Source of the DNA: E44-bin32 sp034430615
GTDB taxonomy: Bacteria > Chloroflexota > Anaerolineae > Anaerolineales > E44-bin32
Length of the DNA stretch: 28,648 nucleotides
Assembly: GCA_034430615.1 (NCBI GenBank)
Contig: DAOUEJ010000130.1
Location: forward strand, 1 to 28,648
Reading direction: 5' to 3'
Shown here: one piece after another, positions 14,944 to 23,494 of the stretch
Layout: every line of letters starts with the position of its first letter
Position numbering within the stretch: position 1 is the stretch's first letter
Notes under the pieces: model-generated
The model's database searches: none
Told to the model about the DNA's origin: nothing
Seen by the model: the letters and a program-made list of their open reading frames with translations, nothing else
Made by a program: the position numbers and the translations under genes

Positions 14944-17187
14944 TCAAGCATCATCAGTTTCATCGCTCTCTCCGTTGAATCCCTCGAGCGGGTCATCCTC
15001 CCCTTCAATCAGGACCTCGCGCGTGCGCCCCCCGCTCTGGGCCCGGCCAACAACGCCTAATTCCTCCAACTCATCCATCAGCCTTGCCGCCCGTGGATAT
15101 CCAACCCGAAGTGCTCGCTGCAACAGCGAGGCCGAGGCCTCACCCCGCTCCTTGACCAATTCGATTGCGGCTTCAAGGATCTCGTCTCGATCTCCGATGG
15201 CAGCCTGGCGGGTCAGCAAATCCTCCCAGGGGGGCGCCTCCGGCGCTGGTTCCTGATCCTGCATTTCTATCTCCCAGTACCTGATCAGACGTTCGATCTC
15301 CTGGTCCGTGACCAGCGCACCCTGCAGACGAACGGGGACGCCTGCCTCCGGGGAGAGGTAAAGCATATCTCCCTTGCCGAGCAGCGTGTCCGCTCCAGGT
15401 GCATCGAGGATGACCCGCGAGTCAACCCCGGAGGCAACGGCAAAGGAGATGCGCGCGGGGAAATTCGCTTTAATTAGTCCCGTTACGATATCGGTGCTTG
15501 GACGTTGTGTCGCGACGACAAGGTGGATCCCGACTGCGCGTGCCATCTGGGCCAGCCGAACGAGGGTGTGCTCAGTCTGATCCGGGGCCATCATCATTAA
15601 GTCGGCCAATTCATCGATCAGGATCACCAGCCGTGGGATGCGCTCAAGATCGGTCCGCCGGCGCACCCGGTTGTTGTACATCTCGATGTCGCGTGCTTTG
15701 GCCGCTTCAAGCAGCTTGTATCTACGGTCCATCTCAACCGTACACCAGCGAAGCACACCCACGATCCGCTCCAGCTCGGTCTCGACCTTGCCCAGCAGAT
15801 GCGGCAAGCCATTGAAACGGATCAGCTCAACCATCTTCGGATCGATCATCACCAACTTGAGATCATCGGGTGTGTTGTTCATGGCGAAGCAGCAGGCCAA
15901 AGATGCGATCGCCACAGATTTGCCCGACCCGGTTGTCCCGGCGATGAGCAGGTGTGGCATGCTGGCGAGGTCAGCTGCAACTGCTTGCCCGGCGACATCA
16001 CGTCCGAGCCCGATCGCAAGTGGAGAGGCGATTGAGTGGAAGGCCTCGGTCTCCAGGATTGGGCGCAAACGGACAATAGCCGGCTGGCGGTTGGGGACTT
16101 CTATGCCGACATAAGCCTGCCCGGGCACAGGAGCTTCAATCCGGAGGCGTGGGGCCGATAAGGCCAGGGCAAGATCGTTCGCCAGGCCTGAGATCTGTGA
16201 GACTCTGATCTTCTGCCGGCGCGCCTCACCGTCCAACCCGCGATGCTCCAGGTAGCCTGGTTCGACGGCAAACTGGGTAACGGCAGGACCGGTGCGAAAG
16301 TCGACCACTCGCGCCGGAAGCCCAAAATCTGCCAGGGTTTTTTCGATCAAACCTGCCGCCAGGTTTATCTCCTTGGCGCTGACTGTGGCCATACGCCCGG
16401 TCTCCAGGATATCAAGCGGCGGCAGTCGCGGATCGCGCTTTTCTTTTACTGGCGGCGGGGGATCGATGTGCATTTCAACCTGGAAGTTTTTTCGATATTC
16501 TTTAGGCAGGTTGCGCAGTGACCGGATTGACTGTCCTGTTTTTTTCTTTTCATGATCTACAGCACTATCCGGCAGCGTGCCAGATCCCATTTTATAGTGC
16601 TGGCCAGCAGCGCCAGTCTCTCGGCGCTGGGGCGCTTTCAGCAAGGCTTCTACAACGCCCCCGAGTGAAAGCAGGATGGCAGCACCCGCTATGAAGCTAT
16701 AGAAAACAGCTGCACCGATTTCCCCCATCAGTCCGGCGACGAGCGTTGCCAGGCCCCACCCCACGATCCCTCCGCCATTCCCAAGCTCTGCCCGTGGGAG
16801 ATCCCTACCATCAATGAGGCCCAGGAAGGCTAGCACGGCGGCAAGCCCGATCTCAAGGCTGATCAGACGCAGCCAGTGGATCTGAAGTTTTTTGCCTTGA
16901 TAGCGGCTGCGAATGAGCCCCCAGGCAGGGTAAAAAAACAGCACCGGGAAGAGGTATGCCGCCCATCCAAACCAACGAAAGATGAGGTTGACGAGTGGAT
17001 CAATCAACCCTCCACCTGTCAAGCCGAGTAATCCCAGTGTCAGGATGGTGCCGATCGTGATCAGGACGATGACGACGAGATCATCCACATAGGAGATCAA
17101 GCGTTCTATCAGGATCCACCATGAACTGCCAACGGCCGCAGACGGACTGGCCTCTGGCCCGTCTCGATCAGGTTTTCTTAGGCTCAT
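14944..17187 (-). CDS. ftsK: DNA translocase FtsK/SpoIIIE
   Basis: A 747-aa protein. Residues about 30-185 hold the membrane domain with four to five helices, residues 185-260 a short charged linker, about 265-640 the alpha/beta RecA-like motor, and about 660-727 the winged-helix gamma domain that reads polar DNA motifs. Walker A is AGTTGSGKS (416-424) and Walker B is VILIDELAD (521-529). LLGKGDMLY is also typical. The protein pumps chromosomal DNA at the division septum and can activate Xer recombination. It is closer in size to SpoIIIE than to E. coli FtsK. Upstream is an S1-domain gene. The Xer-like gene in the same cluster lacks catalytic residues, so it is not an obvious partner. Confidence 0.96.
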   Translation of the reverse strand: MSLRKPDRDGPEASPSAAVGSSWWILIERLISYVDDLVVIVLITIGTILTLGLLGLTGGGLIDPLVNLIFRWFGWAAYLFPVLFFYPAWGLIRSRYQGKKLQIHWLRLISLEIGLAAVLAFLGLIDGRDLPRAELGNGGGIVGWGLATLVAGLMGEIGAAVFYSFIAGAAILLSLGGVVEALLKAPQRRETGAAGQHYKMGSGTLPDSAVDHEKKKTGQSIRSLRNLPKEYRKNFQVEMHIDPPPPVKEKRDPRLPPLDILETGRMATVSAKEINLAAGLIEKTLADFGLPARVVDFRTGPAVTQFAVEPGYLEHRGLDGEARRQKIRVSQISGLANDLALALSAPRLRIEAPVPGQAYVGIEVPNRQPAIVRLRPILETEAFHSIASPLAIGLGRDVAGQAVAADLASMPHLLIAGTTGSGKSVAIASLACCFAMNNTPDDLKLVMIDPKMVELIRFNGLPHLLGKVETELERIVGVLRWCTVEMDRRYKLLEAAKARDIEMYNNRVRRRTDLERIPRLVILIDELADLMMMAPDQTEHTLVRLAQMARAVGIHLVVATQRPSTDIVTGLIKANFPARISFAVASGVDSRVILDAPGADTLLGKGDMLYLSPEAGVPVRLQGALVTDQEIERLIRYWEIEMQDQEPAPEAPPWEDLLTRQAAIGDRDEILEAAIELVKERGEASASLLQRALRVGYPRAARLMDELEELGVVGRAQSGGRTREVLIEGEDDPLEGFNGESDETDDA

Positions 17188-17218
17188 CTCAGGGCTAAAC
17201 TCTCCTGTTAATAGAACG

Positions 17219-17243
17219 GCCGGGCGCGAGCACCACGCCCGGC
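17219..17243. terminator. GC-rich hairpin between the S1-protein gene and ftsK
   Basis: GCCGGGCG (17219-17226) and CGCCCGGC (17236-17243) are exact complements with a nine-base loop. No T-run follows on the minus strand, so it may only attenuate transcription into ftsK or protect the upstream mRNA. Confidence 0.5.
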
Positions 17244-17262
17244 TCGCTAGCCTTGCATCCCA

Positions 17263-18288
17263 TCATCCAGCCGGGTAAGTCTGGGACTGCTGGTCGGGCT
17301 CGCTGACAGGTACTGGCTGTTCCTCTTGCGTGGGAACATTACGCAGGCTCAACCCGAGACGACGGTCAGCAGCATCGATGTGAATAATGCGCACCCGGAC
17401 TTCATCACCTTCCTGAATGACGTTGCGGGGATGCAGAAAATTCCCATCGCCGAGTTCAGAAACGTGGATCAAACCTTCCAACCCGTCCTCGATACCCACG
17501 AACGCGCCAAATTTTACAACATTGGTCACGCGGCCGACGACGACTTCACCAATATGGTACTTCTCCTCGACATGCTGCCAGGGATCCGGAAGCAGCTCCT
17601 TCAAGCTGAGCGCGATCCGATCCTGATCGCGATCGATCGAGAGGATTTCTACTTCGAGCTCCTCACCGCAGCGAACAACATCTGAAGGATGCCGGACGCG
17701 TCCCCAGGATAATTCCGAGACGTGGATCAGTCCCTCCACCCCACCCAGATCGATGAACACACCGAAGCGTGTAATATTGGTCACTTTCCCACTGACGTGA
17801 TCACCTTCACTGAGTTGGGACAACAGTTCAACCCTGCGTCCCGGGCCAGCTTGAGCCGCCCGCTCAGAGAAGACCAGACGCCCGCGATCGGTATCGAACT
17901 CAATGACCTTCAAGTCTAACGAACTGCCAACCAAACCCTCCATGATTGTGTCACGTTCGACCTCTCCTGCAGTCGGTTCGACTTCAAGCAGATGCGAAAC
18001 AGGGACGAAGCCCCGCAGGCTTTGCGCCTGGACCAACACCCCGCCCCTGTTGAAGCCGACTACAGGAAGCGCGATTACGTCATCTGATTCATAAAGACCA
18101 CGCGCCCAAACCCAGTCTTCCGGATCACCCTGTTGAAATGGTCGAGCTTCGTACTCAGCGCCATGTTCCGGTTTCCGCTCGATTTGTTCCTTTTCCGCAT
18201 CCTCCATGATGGCTGTCCACCAAGATTCATCCATTGAAGGTGGACGGTCATCCCCCCGCTCACGAGTTGAACCATCATCCGTCATCAT
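17263..18288 (-). CDS. S1 RNA-binding domain protein (ribosomal protein S1-like)
   Basis: A 341-aa protein with an acidic N-terminal arm (1-65) and three S1 OB-fold repeats at about 68-143, 161-231 and 246-317. The second and third have the full pattern, for example VSGKVTNITRFGVFIDL...GLIHVSELS and VVGRVTNVVKFGAFVGI...GLIHVSELG. The first is diverged. Such proteins bind single-stranded mRNA, and S1 homologues help translation initiation. This one is shorter than the six-domain S1 of proteobacteria. The ATG-ATG start has AGAGG eight bases upstream. It precedes ftsK and follows the 7TM-GAF gene in the same orientation. Confidence 0.9.
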   Translation of the reverse strand: MMTDDGSTRERGDDRPPSMDESWWTAIMEDAEKEQIERKPEHGAEYEARPFQQGDPEDWVWARGLYESDDVIALPVVGFNRGGVLVQAQSLRGFVPVSHLLEVEPTAGEVERDTIMEGLVGSSLDLKVIEFDTDRGRLVFSERAAQAGPGRRVELLSQLSEGDHVSGKVTNITRFGVFIDLGGVEGLIHVSELSWGRVRHPSDVVRCGEELEVEILSIDRDQDRIALSLKELLPDPWQHVEEKYHIGEVVVGRVTNVVKFGAFVGIEDGLEGLIHVSELGDGNFLHPRNVIQEGDEVRVRIIHIDAADRRLGLSLRNVPTQEEQPVPVSEPDQQSQTYPAG

Positions 18289-18388
18289 CTTTTAAACCTC
18301 TATTAGACTACCTAAATGCCAGCTCCGGCATCCCACCCTTTTTAGCGTAAAATGCCCAATTCCCCCCACTATGCAACTAGACCAGCTC

Positions 18389-20293
18389 TTAGCCCTGATG
18401 CACCTCCTCAGAGGTCACAACCTCTCTCTCCATCAAGGTAATCCCTTCCGCCACCGCCTCGATGGCTACACGCTGTTTACGGTACAGATCAGCCTCGGAC
18501 ATCGCCAGCTTGATCGCGATATCACGGACCTTCCGTCCCTGGAGAAACTTAAGCTCTAAAATATTGTACAGCATCCATTCTGCTGTAAAGCGTCTTTCAC
18601 CCTCTGGCCGTGTTTGTTCAATCGCCCGACGCAGGATCGAACGCAGCGCGTTTACCGGGTTGCCTTCGTTCTCGGCGATCGCCTGTCGGACAACTCGCAG
18701 CCCGAGCAGCGGGCTTTGCGTCAGCCTGGGCCCACCCCAGTAATGCCCAAGGGCATCCCGCACAAGATCTGTAAGCTCATCCTCGGTCCCAATCCCCTCC
18801 ATTGGGGCGGTCATGATCTCTGATCCTCCGAAGCGAGCTTCGGCGCGTATCTTCTGGATCGTTTCGACTTGTGGCACCATGCGGTCGACTACAGCAAAGA
18901 TCTCGCGCTGGAGTTTCTTTTCAGCCAGAGCGACAGTGGCGCGGTCAATAAGCGCCAGCAGTTGCTCTTCCTCATCAGGCGTGAAATTCGGGAATTGATT
19001 CCTGGCACGAAGGCCAAGGAAGCCAATAACCTCGGTCGGATTGGCCAACCGGAGTGGCAGAAGCCAGTACACGTCCCAAATGAAGATCGTCCCTAGACGC
19101 TCGAATTCAACCTTCTTATCCGTAACGAGAAGTGGGGGTAACTCCTTTGAACCCCGCATTGGGTCCTCCGGACCTACCGCCACCTCCAGTTCCAACCCTT
19201 CCGGCCCAACCACCGCCGCAAAAGCCGAATTGACCCTTACCAGGTCGCACATCGCGTTTAGAACAGATTCGAGGAATTGGCGTAGATCACCAGTCGTGAG
19301 CAGTCGTTCTTCCAACAACTGCAAGCGTGCAACATCATCCCGATCTTCACCATAGAAGAACCAGCGCTCGATAGGCCGGCGGATGAAGGTGAACAGGTAT
19401 TGCATGAGCAGAAGCGAGGCTACCATGGCGAAGGGGACTACCCTGCTGTTTACGTACCCGAGCAATACTGCCGTTCGGTTTACAACCACCGTGATCGCCA
19501 GGACGGTCGAGGCGACGACCGGGCCCCGCAGGATCCATTGGAAGAGGCGGCTCTTCACCACCCGGTCCGGATAATCCACCCCGAAATACGCAACAGCATA
19601 GGACATCAGGATCAACTGGAAGGCAACGAAGGCATTGATGATGATCAGCAGCCCCCAGAAGAACACGCCGGCACCGACCAGTCCGCGCCCGCCTAGCATC
19701 AGGAATGGGAAGGAACCAAGCAGCGGCCCCAGAGAGCCAGCCATAAGGTAACGCATACGCCGCCGGCTTGAGCGCGTGAGGCAGCGTTGATAGGCTCGCC
19801 AGAAATTCAGGCCGGCGAAGGTCAACACAGTTATGAGGAAGATAGTGAATACCGTGAAGTATGGACCGGGGTGAAGATAGGCTGCTGAATCGGAGAATAT
19901 GACCTGACCCGCGAGCTCGTTTGAGAAAGCCACGATTGCCAGGGCAACTCCACCGAGCAAGTAGCTGATCAGCACGATCTTTGATCTTCGGCCGCGCGAG
20001 GGTCGCCCTGTTGCCGCCAGGAGAGCATCCGAGAGCTGCAAGTAGGCGGCGGGTACAAAGCTGATCCCAACCCATTGTAGGCGCAGCCATACCTCTGTCT
20101 CGGCAGAGAAACTGGTTGTTGCGACCAGGACATCGCCGAAATAAACCAGCGTGACGCACACGAGGAGGACTGCCAGTGAGCGAGCTACACGATCACGCAA
20201 GTTGAAAGTCAGGGCATATAAAAGCAGTGAGAACGCCGTAATGGTGTTCCCTGCAGTGAGAATCTGGTTCAAAACCAAGAGCGGTGAAATCAT
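18389..20293 (-). CDS. 7TM/GAF membrane sensor with C-terminal HTH-like domain and no kinase
   Basis: A 634-aa protein. Residues 1-305 have eight or nine hydrophobic helices and resemble the N-terminal 7TM region of sensor histidine kinases. Residues about 325-455 are a GAF-like domain (LLTTGDLRQFLESVLNAMCDL...EEEQLLALIDRATVAL). A linker follows, and residues about 500-634 form a helical domain ending in an HTH-like unit (GRKVRDIAIKLAMSEADLYRKQ, about 586-607). There is no H-box, DHp or ATPase domain, although the protein ends with a complete helix and a normal stop. It is probably a membrane-bound one-component regulator or a scaffold. It follows a GNAT gene by 24 bases. Confidence 0.82.
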   Translation of the reverse strand: MISPLLVLNQILTAGNTITAFSLLLYALTFNLRDRVARSLAVLLVCVTLVYFGDVLVATTSFSAETEVWLRLQWVGISFVPAAYLQLSDALLAATGRPSRGRRSKIVLISYLLGGVALAIVAFSNELAGQVIFSDSAAYLHPGPYFTVFTIFLITVLTFAGLNFWRAYQRCLTRSSRRRMRYLMAGSLGPLLGSFPFLMLGGRGLVGAGVFFWGLLIIINAFVAFQLILMSYAVAYFGVDYPDRVVKSRLFQWILRGPVVASTVLAITVVVNRTAVLLGYVNSRVVPFAMVASLLLMQYLFTFIRRPIERWFFYGEDRDDVARLQLLEERLLTTGDLRQFLESVLNAMCDLVRVNSAFAAVVGPEGLELEVAVGPEDPMRGSKELPPLLVTDKKVEFERLGTIFIWDVYWLLPLRLANPTEVIGFLGLRARNQFPNFTPDEEEQLLALIDRATVALAEKKLQREIFAVVDRMVPQVETIQKIRAEARFGGSEIMTAPMEGIGTEDELTDLVRDALGHYWGGPRLTQSPLLGLRVVRQAIAENEGNPVNALRSILRRAIEQTRPEGERRFTAEWMLYNILELKFLQGRKVRDIAIKLAMSEADLYRKQRVAIEAVAEGITLMEREVVTSEEVHQG

Positions 20294-20317
20294 GCTACAG
20301 GCCTGACCTATCAGAGT

Positions 20318-20860
20318 TTAGTTGATCTCGCGGGCAAAGAAGAGCACGATGTCCTGATCCGCATAATAGCGATCACTATATCCTGCATAATTGAATCCAA
20401 GTTTACGTACCAGGCTGATGGCCGGGTAATTCTTGCTCTGCATCTCGATGAATAATTGATCGCGATCACGCTCGCTGCACCATTGAAGCGCGCTCTGCAG
20501 AAGTGAAGTCGCAATCCCTTGACGCCGATGACGCAGATCCACGACCAGGTCGACCACCCACCCCGAGCGATGTGCCGATCCATCGATCAAACATAAGTAA
20601 CCCAGGGCTTCTTCCTCCCACTCGGCGATTAACAACGCTGAGTGCTGGGTCCAGATATCGGCCAACGCGTTCGGTTCCCGAGGGTACTGTACCCGCATTG
20701 GACGCGGTAAGCGTACAACTCGGAACACCGCACTGATTTCATCTGTAGCCTTGTTGAGTGTGAGCTGCCAGACATGATCCGTGTTCACGCCATGGTCCAT
20801 GTTGATGAGCTTGGGAATATCACTGGAGATTGCTTGCCGGATGAACGGTTTACCTGTCAT
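20318..20860 (-). CDS. GNAT-family N-acetyltransferase
   Basis: A 180-aa acetyltransferase from the ATG at 20860 (MTGKPFIRQA). The acetyl-CoA loop is DLRHRRQGIATSLL, preceded by GWVVDLVVD, and a late segment SLVRKLGFNYAGYSDRYY is typical of GNATs. The substrate is unknown. The frame is open back to a TTG at 20899 that overlaps the preceding gene by 11 bases. The ATG is preferred, although its GGAGG lies a rather long 13 bases upstream. It sits between the Ig-like membrane protein and the 7TM-GAF sensor, in the same orientation. Confidence 0.85.
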   Translation of the reverse strand: MTGKPFIRQAISSDIPKLINMDHGVNTDHVWQLTLNKATDEISAVFRVVRLPRPMRVQYPREPNALADIWTQHSALLIAEWEEEALGYLCLIDGSAHRSGWVVDLVVDLRHRRQGIATSLLQSALQWCSERDRDQLFIEMQSKNYPAISLVRKLGFNYAGYSDRYYADQDIVLFFAREIN

Positions 20861-20888
20861 GCGAAATTTGATACCTCCGCAATTACGC

Positions 20889-21593
20889 TCAGGGCACAAC
20901 CTGGAGCAGGATCTGGCATGGGAGTGGAGCGTTGCTCTGTGTATCCGTCACCACAAGTTGGACGGCGTACTGTCCAGGGCGCACGAGAGAGGTATCCCAT
21001 GCCCCCAAGGTTTCTCCATCACCCGCACATCCCCCCTCGCAAACAGGTTGATTGCTGGCCGAGATCGTCAGCCAGGTGCTGTCGGGATTGAGATCATGAT
21101 ACTCAAGCTTGTAAAAGGCAAAATTGTCGATATTAGCTGCACCCTGAAACTGGACTTCTCCCCGGACGGTTGTGTTGGATAGCGGGGAGCTGATCGTCGC
21201 CAACTCATTGGCGCACCCGGATCCATCAATCCCGGAAGCCTGGATCGGGGTTGCCGTGACAAAATCGGCATCCAGTGTTCCAGGTTTCGGTACGGCGGTG
21301 GCCAGGAGGGAGACTGTCGGGAGCAAGGTTGGCCGGATCGAGGCGGGGATTGCAGGACTGGCAAAGGTGGAGATAACAAAAGTCGCGCTCAAGCCGGTGA
21401 CGACAAGGACAAGCATCGCCGCCGAGCGGGTCAAGCGCTGTAACGATCTTTCACGTTCCAGACCGAAGACCGCTGCGCGTAAATCCCGGTATGCGCGCAG
21501 TAGGAGCGTTAGATAGACGATACCCGCTGCTGCAAGCAGGAGGTAGATCCAGGACTGGTTTGCCTCGATGCTGAGGATGATCTCTTCCATCAC
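20889..21593 (-). CDS. Membrane-anchored protein with extracytoplasmic Ig-like domain
   Basis: A 234-aa protein of unknown function. Two membrane helices lie near residues 14-33 (WIYLLLAAAGIVYLTLLLR) and 57-78 (SAAMLVLVVTGLSATFVIST), joined by a basic loop. A Pro/Thr/Ser-rich spacer follows, then a beta-rich domain of about 110 residues with ISSPLSNTTVRGEVQFQG, FAFYKLEYHDL, GAWDTSLVRPGQYAVQLVVTD and paired Cys. This looks like an Ig/PKD-type fold outside the membrane. The start is GTG-ATG at 21593, ten bases after punA. It is probably a cell-surface or envelope protein, and no enzymatic motif is seen. Confidence 0.8.
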   Translation of the reverse strand: MMEEIILSIEANQSWIYLLLAAAGIVYLTLLLRAYRDLRAAVFGLERERSLQRLTRSAAMLVLVVTGLSATFVISTFASPAIPASIRPTLLPTVSLLATAVPKPGTLDADFVTATPIQASGIDGSGCANELATISSPLSNTTVRGEVQFQGAANIDNFAFYKLEYHDLNPDSTWLTISASNQPVCEGGCAGDGETLGAWDTSLVRPGQYAVQLVVTDTQSNAPLPCQILLQVVP

Positions 21594-21603
21594 GGGCTCG
21601 GGG

Positions 21604-22437
21604 TCATATCTCCCGTAAAACCCCCCTGATAAGCGCTGTCAGGCGAGGTACGATCACTTCCCCGGCCTCCAGGACTTCTTCATGGGTGGTGACCGTCTTT
21701 CCGTCCAGGTTCGCCTTGTTGCTTATCCCCGAGACGCCGAGCACTCGCGTGCCTCCATGCCGGGCGACATTGACTTCGGGAACGGTCGACATCCCCACGG
21801 CGTCGACGCCGATCCCGCGCAGGAAACGCAGATCGGCCGGTGTTTCGAACGACGGCCCGGCCAGGCAAATGTAAACTCCTTCCTGCATGGGTATTTCTTG
21901 CTCGCGAGCGACTTTTCGGGCGAGGTCTTTCAACTCGGGATCATACGCCTGGCTCATGTCTGGAAAGCGTGGGCCAAAAGAATCGAGATTGGGGCCTCGC
22001 AAAGGGGTCTGCCCTGCCATCCCCAGCAAGTTGATATGATCGGTGATCAGCATCAATTCACCCGGGCTGAAGTCCGGGTGGACGGCGCCAGCCGCATTGG
22101 TCACAAAGAGCATCTCGACACCCATCCGCTGCATGACGCGCACAGGTAGTCCAATGCGGGAGATGGAGTACCCCTCATAGTAATGTGCCCGACCCTGCAG
22201 CGCGAACACCGACTGGCCTTCAAGTGAACCAAAGATAAGCCTGCCGGCGTGACCAGCCACGGTGGATACCGGCCAGTTCGGGATATCCCCGACCTTGATG
22301 ACCTCCGAATCTTCAAACGAATTAGCCAGTGGTCCTAAACCAGAACCCAGGATCATCCCCACTCGCGGCGATCGCGTTGTTCTTTCCCGGATCGCGGCCA
22401 AGGCTTGATCGATCTGCTCTTCGGTGATGAAATCCAT
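21604..22437 (-). CDS. punA: Purine nucleoside phosphorylase
   Basis: A 277-aa class I (trimeric, PNP/MTAP family) phosphorylase. Motifs in order are ILGSGLG, STVAGHAGRLIFG, LQGRAHYYEGYS, FVTNAAGAV, CLAGPSFETPAD and VGMSTVPEVNVARH, covering the phosphate site and the purine and ribose pockets. It splits inosine and guanosine with phosphate to free base and ribose-1-phosphate in purine salvage. It starts three bases after the Xer-like gene stop, with GGGAGG overlapping that stop. Its size and motifs are normal for the family. Confidence 0.95.
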   Translation of the reverse strand: MDFITEEQIDQALAAIRERTTRSPRVGMILGSGLGPLANSFEDSEVIKVGDIPNWPVSTVAGHAGRLIFGSLEGQSVFALQGRAHYYEGYSISRIGLPVRVMQRMGVEMLFVTNAAGAVHPDFSPGELMLITDHINLLGMAGQTPLRGPNLDSFGPRFPDMSQAYDPELKDLARKVAREQEIPMQEGVYICLAGPSFETPADLRFLRGIGVDAVGMSTVPEVNVARHGGTRVLGVSGISNKANLDGKTVTTHEEVLEAGEVIVPRLTALIRGVLREI

Positions 22438-22440
22438 GCG

Positions 22441-23304
22441 CTATGCCTCCCTTGGGTCGAGCTTCCGAGACCTGCGAACACGCACTCCATTCGGGCTGGA
22501 AAGAGCTAAGAATTCCTGGACTTCCTTGCGCGATCGGCCCTGGTTGAGCAAATCGCGCGCCCGTGTGTGTCGAAGCGTATGCGGTGAGAGGCCGGGATCA
22601 AGCCCTACCTCAGCCCCCCAACGCTTAACGACCAACCACAGGCCCTGGCGGCTGAGGGCGTTCCCGCGGAGATTCAGAAAGAGGGTCAGTTCGCCTGGTT
22701 TCCTCAGTAGATGAGGCCGGGCTTCGACCAAATACCTGCGAACGATTAGATCCGATTCGGGGATCGGCCGCCAGTCGCTCCGGGCTGGAGGCCGCCAGAT
22801 TCTTCTTCCCTGGAGGTCAAGATCCGTAATAGACAACCCGACGACTTCCGCCGCTCGAAATCCGGTTTCATAAAGTATCGCCAGGATTGCCGCGTCCCGT
22901 AAAGCCCCAGCGCTTGATCGAAACCGGGGAGCGTCTAATAATGCACGTACTTCGCCTTCCTTCAGGGTGAGGGGTTCATGTCGTTCAGGAGGTGGTGCGC
23001 GTAGCAGGCTGGTGAGATGTTGGGTAGAAACCCCTTCTTCACCTTCCATATAGTCGAGAAATGAGCGGCAGGAGGCTACCTTGCGCGAGACTGTTGCCGG
23101 TCGGTAACCCTGGAGGAGCAACCACTCAACGTAAGCCTTGATCCACTCACTCCTGAGTCCTGCCACCATCAGCCCGCTTGCGCCGTGCACTTCAAGAACT
23201 CTACGGAATTGATCTAAATCGGTTCGGTACGCAAGGAGGGTGTTCTCAGTAGCACTGCGCTGCTCATGCATGTGCGTCAAGAAGCGTTCGATCGAGCTCT
23301 CCAC
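22441..23304 (-). CDS. Tyrosine-recombinase (XerC/XerD-like) protein lacking catalytic His and Tyr
   Basis: From the GTG at 23304 the protein is 287 aa. It has a SAM-like N-terminal core-binding domain (ENTLLAYRTDLDQF...GYRPATVSRKVASCRSFLDY) and a C-terminal catalytic fold. The first Arg (YETGFRAAEV) and the HTLRH box are kept. Where active enzymes have LGHSS and then a Tyr nine residues after the His, this protein reads LALSS and then Arg, and the beta-hairpin Lys region is also unlike the consensus. It should not cut DNA but could still bind it. Start: GAGGG lies seven bases before GTG. An ATG at 23322 and one at 23400 are also open, but the latter includes the promoter. Confidence 0.82.
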   Translation of the reverse strand: MESSIERFLTHMHEQRSATENTLLAYRTDLDQFRRVLEVHGASGLMVAGLRSEWIKAYVEWLLLQGYRPATVSRKVASCRSFLDYMEGEEGVSTQHLTSLLRAPPPERHEPLTLKEGEVRALLDAPRFRSSAGALRDAAILAILYETGFRAAEVVGLSITDLDLQGRRIWRPPARSDWRPIPESDLIVRRYLVEARPHLLRKPGELTLFLNLRGNALSRQGLWLVVKRWGAEVGLDPGLSPHTLRHTRARDLLNQGRSRKEVQEFLALSSPNGVRVRRSRKLDPREA

Positions 23305-23338
23305 CTTGTATCCCTCTTCCATTTGTTGGGTCGTGGCG

Positions 23339-23347
23339 ATTATACCA
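23339..23347 (-). promoter_or_regulatory. Extended -10 promoter of the Xer-like/punA cluster
   Basis: On the minus strand TGGTATAAT gives a perfect -10 (23344-23339) with a TG extension. The -35 region is poor. It lies about 35 bases upstream of the GTG at 23304 and inside any longer version of the reading frame, which supports the shorter start. Confidence 0.6.
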
Positions 23348-23494
23348 TCCCGGTGGATTAACTTTCCATAACTGACATGCCTGGAATCGAGGCGTTTCAC
23401 GACCGAAACGACTCGAATTATCGCTTACGCTTGGCAACAATACGGGCTTGTGTACCCGGCTGTGATAGAAACGCCCTGTACCGCTTCAAGACGG

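Noticed and set aside
19347..20159. 270-codon minus-strand open frame
   Set aside because: Lies wholly inside the 7TM-GAF gene in another frame; composition is rich in Arg, Pro and Gly as expected for a shadow frame.
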